From: Rubrobacter sp.
Lineage (GTDB): Bacteria > Actinomycetota > Rubrobacteria > Rubrobacterales > Rubrobacteraceae
Reading direction: 5' to 3'
DNA: 36,786 nucleotides
Assembly (NCBI GenBank): GCA_013697825.1
Contig: JACCWD010000110.1
Span: 1 to 36,786 of the forward strand
In this document: positions 1 through 7,673 of the stretch, piece after piece
Layout of the letters: each line of letters begins with the position of its first letter
Position numbering within the stretch: the first letter of the stretch is position 1
The notes under the pieces: model-generated
What the model saw: the letters and a program-made list of their open reading frames with translations, nothing else
Told to the model about the DNA's origin: nothing
The model's database searches: none
Program-made: the position numbers and the translations under genes

Positions 1-4
1 GCGG

Positions 5-88
5 GGAAGGTGTCCACATCGACCATGAGTCGGTTCCTTTCCCTTCGGGATCGGTGAGCAAGCCGACTCTAGTTCGTGGACACCTTCC
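5..88. repeat. Nested inverted repeat, 84 bp
   Basis: GGAAGGTGTCCAC (5-17) is perfectly inverted as GTGGACACCTTCC (76-88). A second perfect inverted pair, GAGTCGG (27-33) and CCGACTC (63-69), lies inside it. It could be a very short MITE, a solo transposon end pair, or a long hairpin downstream of the leftward transporter gene. No transposase or clear target-site duplication is visible, so the nature is open. Confidence 0.6.
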
Positions 89-161
89 GTTCAAATTCCG
101 TACAAGTAATTCACACCAAGCGTTTAAGAGAACCTTCAGCCAGAGTTGCTTGAGCAATCAG

Positions 162-1678
162 CTATCCGAGTCCGAATAGTTGGAGGAAGAGGCCTCGCTG
201 ATCCCATACGAGAAGAGCCGTGAAGAAGCCGAAGAAGAGGAACGAGATCCACATCACGATGTGGCGTACTCCCTTCAATTTTATCTCTTCGGGGAGCGCC
301 TTCCGGTTGAGTTGTATGAGGAGGGCGGAGTATATGAACATCAACACGCCCGCTATGGACGAGGCGATGATGACGAGGATTAGCGGCTGGTCGAGTCCGA
401 GGAGGAGGATCGAAGACCCCACCGCGATCATGGACCACACGAAGAGGAAGTAGATTTTGCTCTCCGACCAGAAAGGGCTGTCTTTGAGCGCGTTGACTTT
501 GAGCGAGTCGGCGGCGAGTCGGCACGTGTAGTCAATGATGCCGAGGTTCGTGGAAAGCAGCGCGAACGTCCCGGCGAGGAAGAACCCCGTCCCGAACCAC
601 GGCGCGATCTGATCCTTGAGAACCTCCCCCTCATACTGGAGGAACGCGAAGTCCTCCCCGAGATCCTCGCCGATCGGAAGCGTCGAGTACGCGAGCACCG
701 AGAACGCGACGAGCGAAGCCAGCCCGATGAGGAAGAAGGTTACGAACTGCTCGATGTTCGCTATCCGCCACCACCCGTTCCACTTTCTCATGTTATCCTC
801 GGTTCTCGGGAACATGTTCTCATGTTATCCTCGGTTCTCGGGAACATGTATCCGAGCGAGGGCCGGGCCTCCTCCACGCCCGTGAGTGGCGAGACGATCT
901 TGGGTATGTGCTGGCCCATCCCCATCCCCTTGTCCCGGATGTAGTTGCTTTGGACGAGGTTGTTCGCCCCGCCCGCCCCCGCGAAGGCGAGCGCCCCGAG
1001 GAGGCCCGCCGCCGTCAAGCCAAGCTCCGGCTCTATCGGAATGCGCCCGACGCCGGACGCGCCTTCCGTCACTAAAGCTCCCCACGCTGCGGCATCCGTC
1101 GCGATGATGACCGCGATGACCACGAAGGTCATGATGGCGATGACCATCATGCCCTGAATCTTCTCGACCGTTTGGTAGACGACCGGAGACACCGTCAGCG
1201 CGATGCCGATGGCGATGAGCGCGAGTACCGTTATAAGCACGATCGGGGCATTGTCCCACCCGAAGGCGAACGAAAGCGTCGTCGCCCCGCCCGTCGCCCA
1301 TCCCGGCCAGAAATTCTGGCAAAGCGCCATGATGATGAACAGCCACCACCACGGCTTCCAAAAGCGCGTGAAGCCCGTTACGACCGTCTCTCCGGTCGCG
1401 AGCGTATAACGTTCGATCTCCATGTTTATGAAATACTGGATGAGGAATCCGACCGCCGCCCCCCACATGAAGACGAGGCCCACTTTTTGCGTGATGTTCG
1501 GCCAAAGCACGAACTCCCCGCTTCCGATGGCCGTCGCCAAAATGATGACGCTCGCGCCGATGATCCTCTTCAGCGGCACCGGCTCCGGCAAGTCGCGGTA
1601 CTCGACCGCCGGAAGATTCTTGCTCGGCAGCTCCGAAGCAAGGTTCTTTCCACCGGGGCGGTCAACAACGTCGGACAT
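162..1678 (-). pseudogene. Nramp-like membrane transporter, split by a frameshift
   Basis: Two leftward reading frames together make one Nramp-like transporter of about 494 residues. The N-terminal part (1678 to about 788) has roughly seven hydrophobic segments, with GSGEF in the first and an AGAGGANN stretch near its end. The C-terminal part (about 815 to 162) has four more. They are separated only by a 32-bp tandem duplication at 785-849, which shifts the frame; deleting one unit restores a continuous protein. I chose the third in-frame ATG (1678) because GGGGAGG lies six bases before it. The helix-1 motif lacks the DPGN metal-binding signature of true Nramp proteins, so the substrate is uncertain. 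Its place opposite a sugar-acid gene cluster hints at an organic or unusual substrate (inference). It could be a recent null allele, a phase-variable switch or an assembly error. Confidence 0.75.
785..849. repeat. 32-bp direct tandem duplication
   Basis: The 32-base unit at 785-816 is repeated exactly at 817-848, and the match runs one base further. Since 32 is not a multiple of three, the extra copy frameshifts the Nramp-like gene. The two copies are identical, so the event is recent or kept identical by recombination or slippage. Confidence 0.95.
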
Positions 1679-1716
1679 GATCATCCTCCCCTTCTCGTTC
1701 CCCAATTCCTCGCCGA

Positions 1717-1745
1717 ATGTTATTGAAGTGGTACGACAATGTCAA
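1717..1745 (-). promoter_or_regulatory. Sigma-A promoter of the Nramp-like gene
   Basis: On the minus strand TTGACA (1745-1740), a 17-bp spacer and TAACAT (1722-1717) form a good housekeeping promoter. It places the transcript start near 1710, about 30 bases ahead of the chosen ATG. The -35 box overlaps the start codon of the divergent kinase gene, so the two genes may interfere with each other. Confidence 0.7.
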
Positions 1746-2968
1746 TTAAGATTCCATCGTCGGGTGGAAAGTTCGAGAGAGGGGGAGCGATAGAATTCGC
1801 GATCATCGCCGACGACTTGACCGGAGCGATGGACTCGGGCGTGCAACTCGCGGCCGCGGGACACCGGACGGCGGTCATCTTCCACGGCCCCCACACGCTC
1901 GACCTCGACACCCTCGATGCCGTCTCCTTCGACACCGACTCCCGCGCCCTCGCCACGGACGAAGCCCGCGAACGGGTCATTTGGGCCGGAGAGCGCCTCC
2001 GCGACGCGCGCATCGTCTACAAAAAAATAGACTCGACTTTGCGCGGGAACATCGCCGTCGAGATCGAAGCCGCGCTCGATGCTACCGGACGCGGGAGAGC
2101 CATAGTCGCTCCCGCCTTCCCCGCGAACGGAAGGACGACGGAGGGCGGCATCCAACTTTTGCGCGGCGTCCCCGTCCACGAGACGGAGTTCGCGAAAGAC
2201 CCGCGCACCCCGGTGCGCCAGTCGCGCATCCCGGCGCTCCTCTCCGACATCGGCCCGGTCGCGGCCATCGGCGTGGGGGAAACGGGGAGTTTGCGCCGAA
2301 CTATGGAGAGCCATCGCGTCGTCGTGGCGGACGCCTCCGACGAGTCGCGCCTCGAAGCGGTGGCGAGGGGAGTGCCGAACCCATCGGAGGTTCTTTGGGT
2401 GGGATCCGCCGGACTCGCGCTCGCGCTCGGGAGGGTGTATCCGGGAACGCATGCCGAGGAGCGCGCGTCTTCCGGCGACGCGCCGCATCGGCGTATACTC
2501 ATCGTCGTCGGGAGCCGAAGCGAGGTTTCCGCGGGGCAATGCGAAAGGCTCGCCGCGGAACCCGGTGTCGAGGAGATCGTTTTCCGGGAGGATGGCGCGG
2601 AGGACGCGCTCGGGCGGGCGAGGGATATTTTCGAGGCGGGGAGGAGTGTTTTGTTGAGGTGCGCCGCGGAGGAGGGAAGCCCGGACGCCATAGTGGACGG
2701 GCTTGCCGGGGTGGCGGCGAGCCTCGCCGAAGAAGAAGTGTTCGAGGCGCTCGTCCTCACGGGCGGGGAGACGGCGGTCAATGTCGTCCGACGGCTCGGG
2801 GGCGAAGGCGTTTTCATCGAGCGCGAGGTGGAGGCGGGGGTGCCGGTCGGGGTCGTGATCGGGCACCGTCCATACCGGGTCGTCACGAAGGCCGGAGCAT
2901 TCGGCGGGCCGGATACGCTCGCGGGGGCGTTTCGTTACCTCGCGGGAACGGGAAAAGGAGGGGAATGA
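1739..2968 (+). CDS. Four-carbon acid sugar kinase (DUF1537 family)
   Basis: This 409-residue protein has the DUF1537 layout: an N-terminal substrate-binding half opening with IIADDLTGAMDSG (about residues 22-34) and KKIDSTLRGN (about 94-103), and a C-terminal nucleotide-binding half with VGSRS, VLTGGETA and a terminal KAGAFGGPDTL. Family members phosphorylate the 4-hydroxyl of D-threonate, D-erythronate or 3-oxo-tetronate using ATP. The gene directly upstream of pdxA2 points to the D-threonate 4-kinase type (DtnK), because that pair converts D-threonate to dihydroxyacetone phosphate. The ATG has no strong Shine-Dalgarno sequence and adds about 18 residues before the usual start, but no other start codon lies near. 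It heads a rightward run of catabolic genes. Family is certain; exact substrate is inferred. Confidence 0.85.
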   Translation: MSIKIPSSGGKFERGGAIEFAIIADDLTGAMDSGVQLAAAGHRTAVIFHGPHTLDLDTLDAVSFDTDSRALATDEARERVIWAGERLRDARIVYKKIDSTLRGNIAVEIEAALDATGRGRAIVAPAFPANGRTTEGGIQLLRGVPVHETEFAKDPRTPVRQSRIPALLSDIGPVAAIGVGETGSLRRTMESHRVVVADASDESRLEAVARGVPNPSEVLWVGSAGLALALGRVYPGTHAEERASSGDAPHRRILIVVGSRSEVSAGQCERLAAEPGVEEIVFREDGAEDALGRARDIFEAGRSVLLRCAAEEGSPDAIVDGLAGVAASLAEEEVFEALVLTGGETAVNVVRRLGGEGVFIEREVEAGVPVGVVIGHRPYRVVTKAGAFGGPDTLAGAFRYLAGTGKGGE

Positions 2969-3017
2969 TGAGGAATACGGCGGTCGCTTCGCGTCCGGAG
3001 GGGTGGAGGAGTCGGGG

Positions 3018-3385
3018 GGCGCTCGCTCCGCCTTCGGCTTCGCTCGTTTCGGGAGTCGGGGTGTTCTCGACCTTCTTTCCTTCGATACCCTCGCCTTCCC
3101 GCCCGAGGGGCTCTCGCCGGACTTGGCGGATTGCGGAAGGCTTGGCCCTTCGGCGAGCCGGGCTTCAGGCTTCAGGTTTCAGGCTTCAGGAAATACCGCC
3201 CTGGACGGGTCGTGTTCGCCGACTGGAGCCTCGCTGTCGGGTGGCCCACCTTTATGGACTTCGCTGTGGGATCGACTGGCGGCTTCGGCGGCGCGGGTTC
3301 CGATTCCTCGCCTTTCCCAACTCCCGAAGTGAGCGAAGCGAACGGCTCCCGAAGCGGAGCGGAGCCGAAGGCGGAGCGGAGCGCC
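3018..3385. repeat. Intergenic element bounded by imperfect inverted repeats
   Basis: The 451-bp gap between the kinase and pdxA2 genes holds no convincing gene. Arms at 3018-3045 and 3354-3385 are imperfect inverted copies rich in GCTCCGCCTTCGGCT. They enclose the TCAGG heptad array described next. Sequence like the right part (about 3309-3345, reversed) recurs at 17922-17956, so the arms belong to a dispersed repeat. Confidence 0.55.
3133..3302 (+). repeat. Composite heptad repeat, copy A
   Basis: Four TCA-ending heptads (GGCTTCA type) and a closing GGAAATA run from 3161 to 3195 with an exact 7-bp period. A GCGGAAGGCT block precedes them, and about 105 bp of non-repetitive sequence follows. 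The same order of parts is found at 5664-5790 and, inverted, at 7445-7615. Confidence 0.8.
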
Positions 3386-3419
3386 TCCCGACTCTCGGAT
3401 TTTCACGCCCGGATTTCGT

Positions 3420-4403
3420 ATGAGCGCGCCGTTGGGGATTACGATGGGGGATCCGGCGGGCATCGGGCCGGAGATCATAGCGAAGGCGGTCGCTGAGTCC
3501 GGAGGGCGGGCCGTCGTGATCGGGGACGTGGGGATCATGGAGCGGGCCGTGAAATTGCTCGGCCTTTCCCTTCGCGTGAAGGCTGTTCGGGAGCCGGGAG
3601 AGGCGGATTTCGAGGCCGGGACTGTCGAGGTGGTTCCCGCCACCGAACTGCCGGACGACCTCGGGTTTGGAAAGCTCGACGCCCGCGCCGGAGATGCGGC
3701 TTTCAAGTATGTCGAGCGTGCCATCGAGCTCGCGTTGGCGAGGAGCATCTCCGCCGTCGTCACCGCCCCGCTCAATAAGGAGGCGATGCATCTCGGCGGG
3801 CATGGGTATCCGGGGCATACCGAGATACTCGCCGAACTGACCGGGACGAAGGATTACGCGATGATGCTCGTGGCGGAGAAGCTGCGCGTTATTCATGTGA
3901 GTACGCATGTCTCGATAAAGGAGGCCGTCGAGCGCGTGGCGCCGGAGCGGGAGCTTGCGGTGATCCGGCTCGCTCGGGATTCGATGAGGCGCATCGGCAT
4001 TGAAGATCCGCGCATCGCCGTGGCGGGGCTTAATCCGCATGCCGGGGAGAATGGGCTTTTCGGGGATGAGGATAAGGAGCGCATCGCGCCCGCTGTGGAG
4101 GAGGCGCGGGGGGAGGGGATGGATGTGAGTGGGCCGTGGCCGCCGGATACTGTTTTCTCGAAGGCGGTTCGGGGGGAGTTCGATATTGTGGTTGTGCAAT
4201 ACCACGATCAAGGCCACATACCCATAAAGCTCCTCGGTTTCGAGACGGGGGTGAATGTGACGGTGGGCCTCCCGTTCTTCCGGACGAGCGTGGACCACGG
4301 CACCGCCTTCGACATTGCCGGAACGGGGAAGGCCGAACATTCGAGCATTAAGGCCGCGCTGAAGCTGGCGCGGGAGTTGGCGGAGGAAGGGAGCGACCGA
4401 TGA
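3420..4403 (+). CDS. pdxA2: PdxA2-type 4-phosphoerythronate/threonate dehydrogenase
   Basis: A 327-residue PdxA-family dehydrogenase. It opens with GITMGDPAGIGPEI (residues 6-19) and carries TAPLNKEAMHLGGHGYPGHTE (about 117-137), LNPHAGENG and VVVQYHDQGHIPIKLLG; the metal-binding histidines are in these motifs. The HDQGHIPIK form marks the PdxA2 branch, which oxidises four-carbon acid 4-phosphates with NAD and lets them decarboxylate to dihydroxyacetone phosphate, rather than the vitamin B6 enzyme PdxA. Its neighbour, the DUF1537 kinase, supplies exactly such a substrate. Its end overlaps the next gene by four bases (ATGA), so the two are translationally coupled. The start has a weak ribosome site, and the upstream gap is full of repeats, so the true operon promoter is unclear. 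Confidence 0.9.
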   Translation: MSAPLGITMGDPAGIGPEIIAKAVAESGGRAVVIGDVGIMERAVKLLGLSLRVKAVREPGEADFEAGTVEVVPATELPDDLGFGKLDARAGDAAFKYVERAIELALARSISAVVTAPLNKEAMHLGGHGYPGHTEILAELTGTKDYAMMLVAEKLRVIHVSTHVSIKEAVERVAPERELAVIRLARDSMRRIGIEDPRIAVAGLNPHAGENGLFGDEDKERIAPAVEEARGEGMDVSGPWPPDTVFSKAVRGEFDIVVVQYHDQGHIPIKLLGFETGVNVTVGLPFFRTSVDHGTAFDIAGTGKAEHSSIKAALKLARELAEEGSDR

Positions 4404-5725
4404 ACCTCCCGAAAGTCGTCAGGGTGAGGCAGGAATTCCCGAGGCCGCGCGTCGAGGATATTCCAGCGAAACTCGAAGAGGAGTGCGGAAAAGCGGAGAT
4501 AAAGCGGCGGATAAAGGCCGGGATGAGCGTGGCGATCACAGCCGGAAGCCGAGGCATCTCGGGCATTCCGGAGATTTTGAGGTCGCTCGTCGGAATTCTG
4601 GAAAGCGCCGGGGCGTCGCCCTTCATCGTCCCGGCGATGGGGAGCCACGGCGGGGCGACCGCTGAGGGGCAGGTCGGGATACTTCGTAGCCTCGGGGTGA
4701 CGGAGGGGTCGGTCGGGGCGGAGATCCGGTCTTCGATGGAAGTCGTGAAGGTCGGGGAGACGGGGAGGGGTGTCCCGGTTTATATGGATAAGATCGCCTC
4801 GGAGGCGGATGGCGTGGTGGTGGTCGGGAGGGTCAAGCAGCATACGGACTTCCACGCGGACATCGAGAGCGGGCTGTCGAAGATGGCCGCGATCGGGCTC
4901 GGGAAGCATGAGGCCGCGCTCACGCTCCACGCGCTCGGAGTGCCGGGCATCCGAGACCATATGGTGGAGGCGGGGGAGGTGGTTTTCGGCTCCGGGAAGG
5001 TTCTCTTCGGGGTCGGTGTCGTCGAGAACGCCTATGAGGAGACGGCCGTGATCGAAGCCGTCCCGCCCGAGGATATCGCCCGGCGCGAGGCCGCGCTCCT
5101 CGCCGAGTCGTACAAGCTCGCGCCGAGGCTTCCCGTCTCGAGGATGGACATTCTCTTCGTGGACGAGCTTGGCAAGAACTTTTCCGGGACGGGGATGGAC
5201 ACGAACGTGGTGGGTCGTTTCCGCATCCCCGGCGTCGAGGAGCCGGGGAGTCCGGAGGCGAAGTATCTCGTCGTCGGGGATGTGAGCGAGGCTTCGCACG
5301 GCAATGCGCTCGGCGTCGGGCTCGCCGACCTCACGACGGGGCGGCTTTTCGAGAAGATAGACTACGAGGCGATGAACCAAAATGTGCTCACGAGCACCTT
5401 CCTCGAGCGGGCGAAGGCCCCGATGGTTATGGAGAATGACCGCGAGGCCGTCGAGGCGGCGGTGCGGTGCAATTGGGGCGTCGCGCCGGAGGACACGCGA
5501 TTCGTCCGCATCCCGAACACGCTCCATATCCGGGAGGCGAGCCTCTCCGAGAACCTCGTGGACGAAGCTCTCGGCGATGGTAATGTGGAGGTCGTCGGGG
5601 AAGCGGAGGAGATGGAGTTCGACGAGGGTGGGAACTTCTCGAAGTTTGAGCGTGTCGCGTCGGGGAGTCGGGCTTCAGGCATCAGGTTTCAGGCATCAGG
5701 AAATACTGGCGTAGACGGATGGTGA
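4400..5725 (+). CDS. LarA-like racemase/epimerase (DUF2088) with a repeat-derived tail
   Basis: This 441-residue protein matches the nickel-pincer lactate racemase superfamily. GSRG lies at residues 49-52 and GSHGG at 81-85. An H148/H152/K161 group (QHTDFHADIESGLSK) resembles the catalytic histidine and cofactor-tethering lysine of LarA, and DELGKNFSGTGMD is conserved in the DUF2088 branch. LarA homologues invert the hydroxyl-bearing carbon of 2-hydroxy acids. It overlaps pdxA2 by four bases, so it should serve the same pathway; D-threonate and D-erythronate are C2 epimers, which makes epimerisation between them a natural guess (inference). Residues from about 422 on are encoded by a heptad repeat (5664-5705) and are not expected in relatives. 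Cofactor-making larB, larC and larE are not in this window. Confidence 0.75.
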   Translation: MNLPKVVRVRQEFPRPRVEDIPAKLEEECGKAEIKRRIKAGMSVAITAGSRGISGIPEILRSLVGILESAGASPFIVPAMGSHGGATAEGQVGILRSLGVTEGSVGAEIRSSMEVVKVGETGRGVPVYMDKIASEADGVVVVGRVKQHTDFHADIESGLSKMAAIGLGKHEAALTLHALGVPGIRDHMVEAGEVVFGSGKVLFGVGVVENAYEETAVIEAVPPEDIARREAALLAESYKLAPRLPVSRMDILFVDELGKNFSGTGMDTNVVGRFRIPGVEEPGSPEAKYLVVGDVSEASHGNALGVGLADLTTGRLFEKIDYEAMNQNVLTSTFLERAKAPMVMENDREAVEAAVRCNWGVAPEDTRFVRIPNTLHIREASLSENLVDEALGDGNVEVVGEAEEMEFDEGGNFSKFERVASGSRASGIRFQASGNTGVDGW

Positions 5726-5790
5726 TCGTCGGCGGGAGTTTGTCGGTGGGGTGAGTGAACTTTCATGAACTCCGGTGTGAGAGGGAAAGG
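5664..5790 (+). repeat. Composite heptad repeat, copy B
   Basis: Six 7-base units (GGAGTCG, GGCTTCA, GGCATCA and relatives, closing with GGAAATA) occupy 5664-5705. About 85 bp follow that align loosely with the flank of copy A (a GTCGG block, then CTTTCATGAACTCCG). The array runs through the 3' end of the LarA-like gene and supplies its last codons and stop. Confidence 0.75.
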
Positions 5791-5798
5791 GGAGCATT

Positions 5799-6566
5799 TT
5801 GGAGAATGGGGATTCCGGCCTCGGGCGTATGCGGGGGAAGTCCGTTGTCGTAACGGGGGCGGCGAAGGGGATCGGGCGAGCGACCGCCGAGCTTTTCGCG
5901 AGAGAAGGGGCGCGGCTCGTCGTCGCGGACATTGACGGCGAGGGGATCGAGACGCTCGTGGAGGATTTGCGGGGGCGCGGCGCCGAGGTCGAGGGTGTCG
6001 TCGGGGACGTGTCGGAGCCGGAGGATGCTCGGCGCATGATTCTCGCCGCTGTCGAGGAGTTCGGGAAGGTGGACGTGCTCGTCGCCAACGCGGGCGTCAT
6101 TCCGTTGAATAATATCGTGGACGCCACGCCCGAGGATTGGGACAACGTGATGAGCGTGGATGGGCGCGGCATGTTCCTCACTTGCAAATATGCGGTGGAG
6201 GAGATGTTGAAAACTGGCGGCGGTTCCATCGTTTGCCTCTCCTCCATCTCCGGCCTCGCCGGGCAGAGCGGGCAATCCACGTATGGCCCGGCCAAGTTCG
6301 TCGCGTCGGGCATTACGAAGCACCTCGCCGTCGAATGGGCGGAGCGCGGCATACGAGTCAACGCCGTCGCGCCCGGCACCATTCGGACGGAGGCCGTCGC
6401 GGCTTTGCCGGAGGAGTACGTCGAGCCGATGCGGCAGGCCCATCCGGTGAAGCGCCTCGGCGAGCCGAAGGAGGTCGCGAGAGCCATACTTTTCCTCGCC
6501 TCGGACGAAGCGTCGTTCGTGACGGGCGCGATACTGCCCGTAGACGGCGGGTATATGGCGCAATGA
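5799..6566 (+). CDS. Short-chain dehydrogenase/reductase
   Basis: A 255-residue classical SDR. It has the glycine motif TGAAKGIG (residues 19-26), an acidic residue D44 after the second strand (NAD preference), NAG at 97-99, serines at 148-151, and the catalytic Y162 and K166 of YGPAK. The usual catalytic asparagine in the VN.RG motif appears to be aspartate (D121), which is uncommon. A short GGAG precedes the first ATG; a later ATG at 5829 is possible and would trim ten residues. Within the cluster it could oxidise a hydroxyl of a sugar acid or lactone, but nothing in the sequence fixes the substrate. Confidence 0.85.
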   Translation: MENGDSGLGRMRGKSVVVTGAAKGIGRATAELFAREGARLVVADIDGEGIETLVEDLRGRGAEVEGVVGDVSEPEDARRMILAAVEEFGKVDVLVANAGVIPLNNIVDATPEDWDNVMSVDGRGMFLTCKYAVEEMLKTGGGSIVCLSSISGLAGQSGQSTYGPAKFVASGITKHLAVEWAERGIRVNAVAPGTIRTEAVAALPEEYVEPMRQAHPVKRLGEPKEVARAILFLASDEASFVTGAILPVDGGYMAQ

Positions 6567-6571
6567 TTGGG

Positions 6572-6602
6572 AAGGTCGCTTCGCGGGCGGCGAAGCGACC
6601 TT
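6572..6602. other. Perfect 13-bp stem-loop between SDR and cyclase genes
   Basis: AAGGTCGCTTCGC (6572-6584) and its exact inverse (6590-6602) flank a five-base loop. There is no following T-tract, so it is not a standard terminator. It may stabilise or process the mRNA, or be a REP-like element; GTCGCT/AGCGAC fragments recur near other repeats in the window. Confidence 0.65.
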
Positions 6603-6642
6603 GAGCGAAGCACCCAAGCAAACTCTGTATAAAGGAGGAAGC

Positions 6643-7446
6643 ATGGATCTCGGGAAACTGAATTCCTCACGGGTCGTAGACCTCTCGCTGACGCTTTCGG
6701 AGCGTCTTCCGAACACGTGGCCGGGACACATGAACTTCGCGCACCACAATTGGAATTGGTTCGCCGAGGTGGAGGGGCCGACGGGACGCACCCGGAGCGC
6801 GGCTCCGTATCAGACGAACTTCATTGTCGTGGACGAGCATTGCGGCACGCACTTCGACGCGCCGACGCACTTCATCCCGCCGCCGGACTCCGGGCTTGCG
6901 TGGGCGAGCGAACTCGGCGCCCAGACGGGGGACAAAGTCCCACTCGACGAGCTCATGGGGCCGGCCGTGGTCATAGACGTGCGCTTCCTCGCCGACGACG
7001 AGGGGGAGCCGGGCATAAGCCCGTTCATCGAGCCGGAGCACGTCGAAAGTTGGGAGAGGGGGAACGGCTCTTTGCGGGAAGGGGAGGTCGTTCTTTTCCG
7101 TACCGGGTGGGACAGATATTACGTCGAGGGCGGGGAGGGCGAGAAGTACATGAGCGGTTCGCTCGTTACGGGCGAGTTCCCCGGCTGGCCCGCACCTTCG
7201 CCGGAGGCGGCGATTTATCTTCATGAGAAAGGTGTGAAGTGCGTTGGGATCGACGCTCCGAGCATCGGGAGCGCGCATGACGGGGTTCCGGTGCATCAAG
7301 AAGGTTTGAGCCGCGGTATGAGATACGTCGAGATCCTGACGAATTTGGACGCACTCCCGGCTCGCGGAGCGTACTTCGTCTTCCTCCCGGTGAAGGTCGC
7401 GGACTCCTCCGGCGGGCCGGGTCGGGCCATCGCTTTCTTGCCTTGA
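6643..7446 (+). CDS. Cyclase family metal-dependent hydrolase
   Basis: A protein of 267 residues from the chosen ATG, which is preceded by an ideal AAAGGAGG. An upstream in-frame TTG at 6601 would read through that ribosome site and is rejected. The HCGTHFDAPTHF segment is the HxGTHxDAPxHF metal signature of the cyclase/kynurenine formamidase superfamily, which hydrolyses amide or cyclic ester bonds using a divalent metal. GIDAPSIGSAHDG and the closing PVKVADSSGGPGRA also fit. A lactone or related ring opening would make sense in a sugar-acid pathway (inference). It ends the catabolic run; the next copy of the composite repeat begins at its stop codon. Confidence 0.85.
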   Translation: MDLGKLNSSRVVDLSLTLSERLPNTWPGHMNFAHHNWNWFAEVEGPTGRTRSAAPYQTNFIVVDEHCGTHFDAPTHFIPPPDSGLAWASELGAQTGDKVPLDELMGPAVVIDVRFLADDEGEPGISPFIEPEHVESWERGNGSLREGEVVLFRTGWDRYYVEGGEGEKYMSGSLVTGEFPGWPAPSPEAAIYLHEKGVKCVGIDAPSIGSAHDGVPVHQEGLSRGMRYVEILTNLDALPARGAYFVFLPVKVADSSGGPGRAIAFLP

Positions 7447-7615
7447 CGCGGATTACGGCGGAGCCGCAACCCGCGCCGCCGCAGCGAAGTTCATGAAGGT
7501 CGATCCCATCCCCGGCGATACTCCATTCTGCGAGCATGGCCTGTGCGGGAGAGTATTTCCTGATACCTGAAACCTGAAGCCTGAAGCCCGAACCGTGAAA
7601 GGGCCGAGCCTTCCG
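7445..7615 (-). repeat. Composite heptad repeat, copy C (inverted)
   Basis: Read on the minus strand this repeats copy A: a GCGGAAGGCT block, four TCAGG heptads plus GGAAATA (7587-7553), then about 105 bp with clear matches such as CTTCATGAACTTCGCTG and GGCGGCGCGGGTT. It fills the 227-bp gap between the cyclase and moeA; no gene is seen there. Confidence 0.8.
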
Positions 7616-7673
7616 CAACCCGCTATGAGCCGCGTCCGTATTCTCCGTGGTGTGGTAGCTTATCCTTTGGGAA

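Noticed and set aside
3003-3496. Open frames across the kinase-pdxA2 gap
   Set aside because: They are translations of the heptad and GC-rich repeats and show no protein-like composition.
6601-6642. Longer N-terminus of the cyclase from TTG 6601
   Set aside because: It would translate the ribosome-binding site AAAGGAGG; the ATG at 6643 is clearly better.
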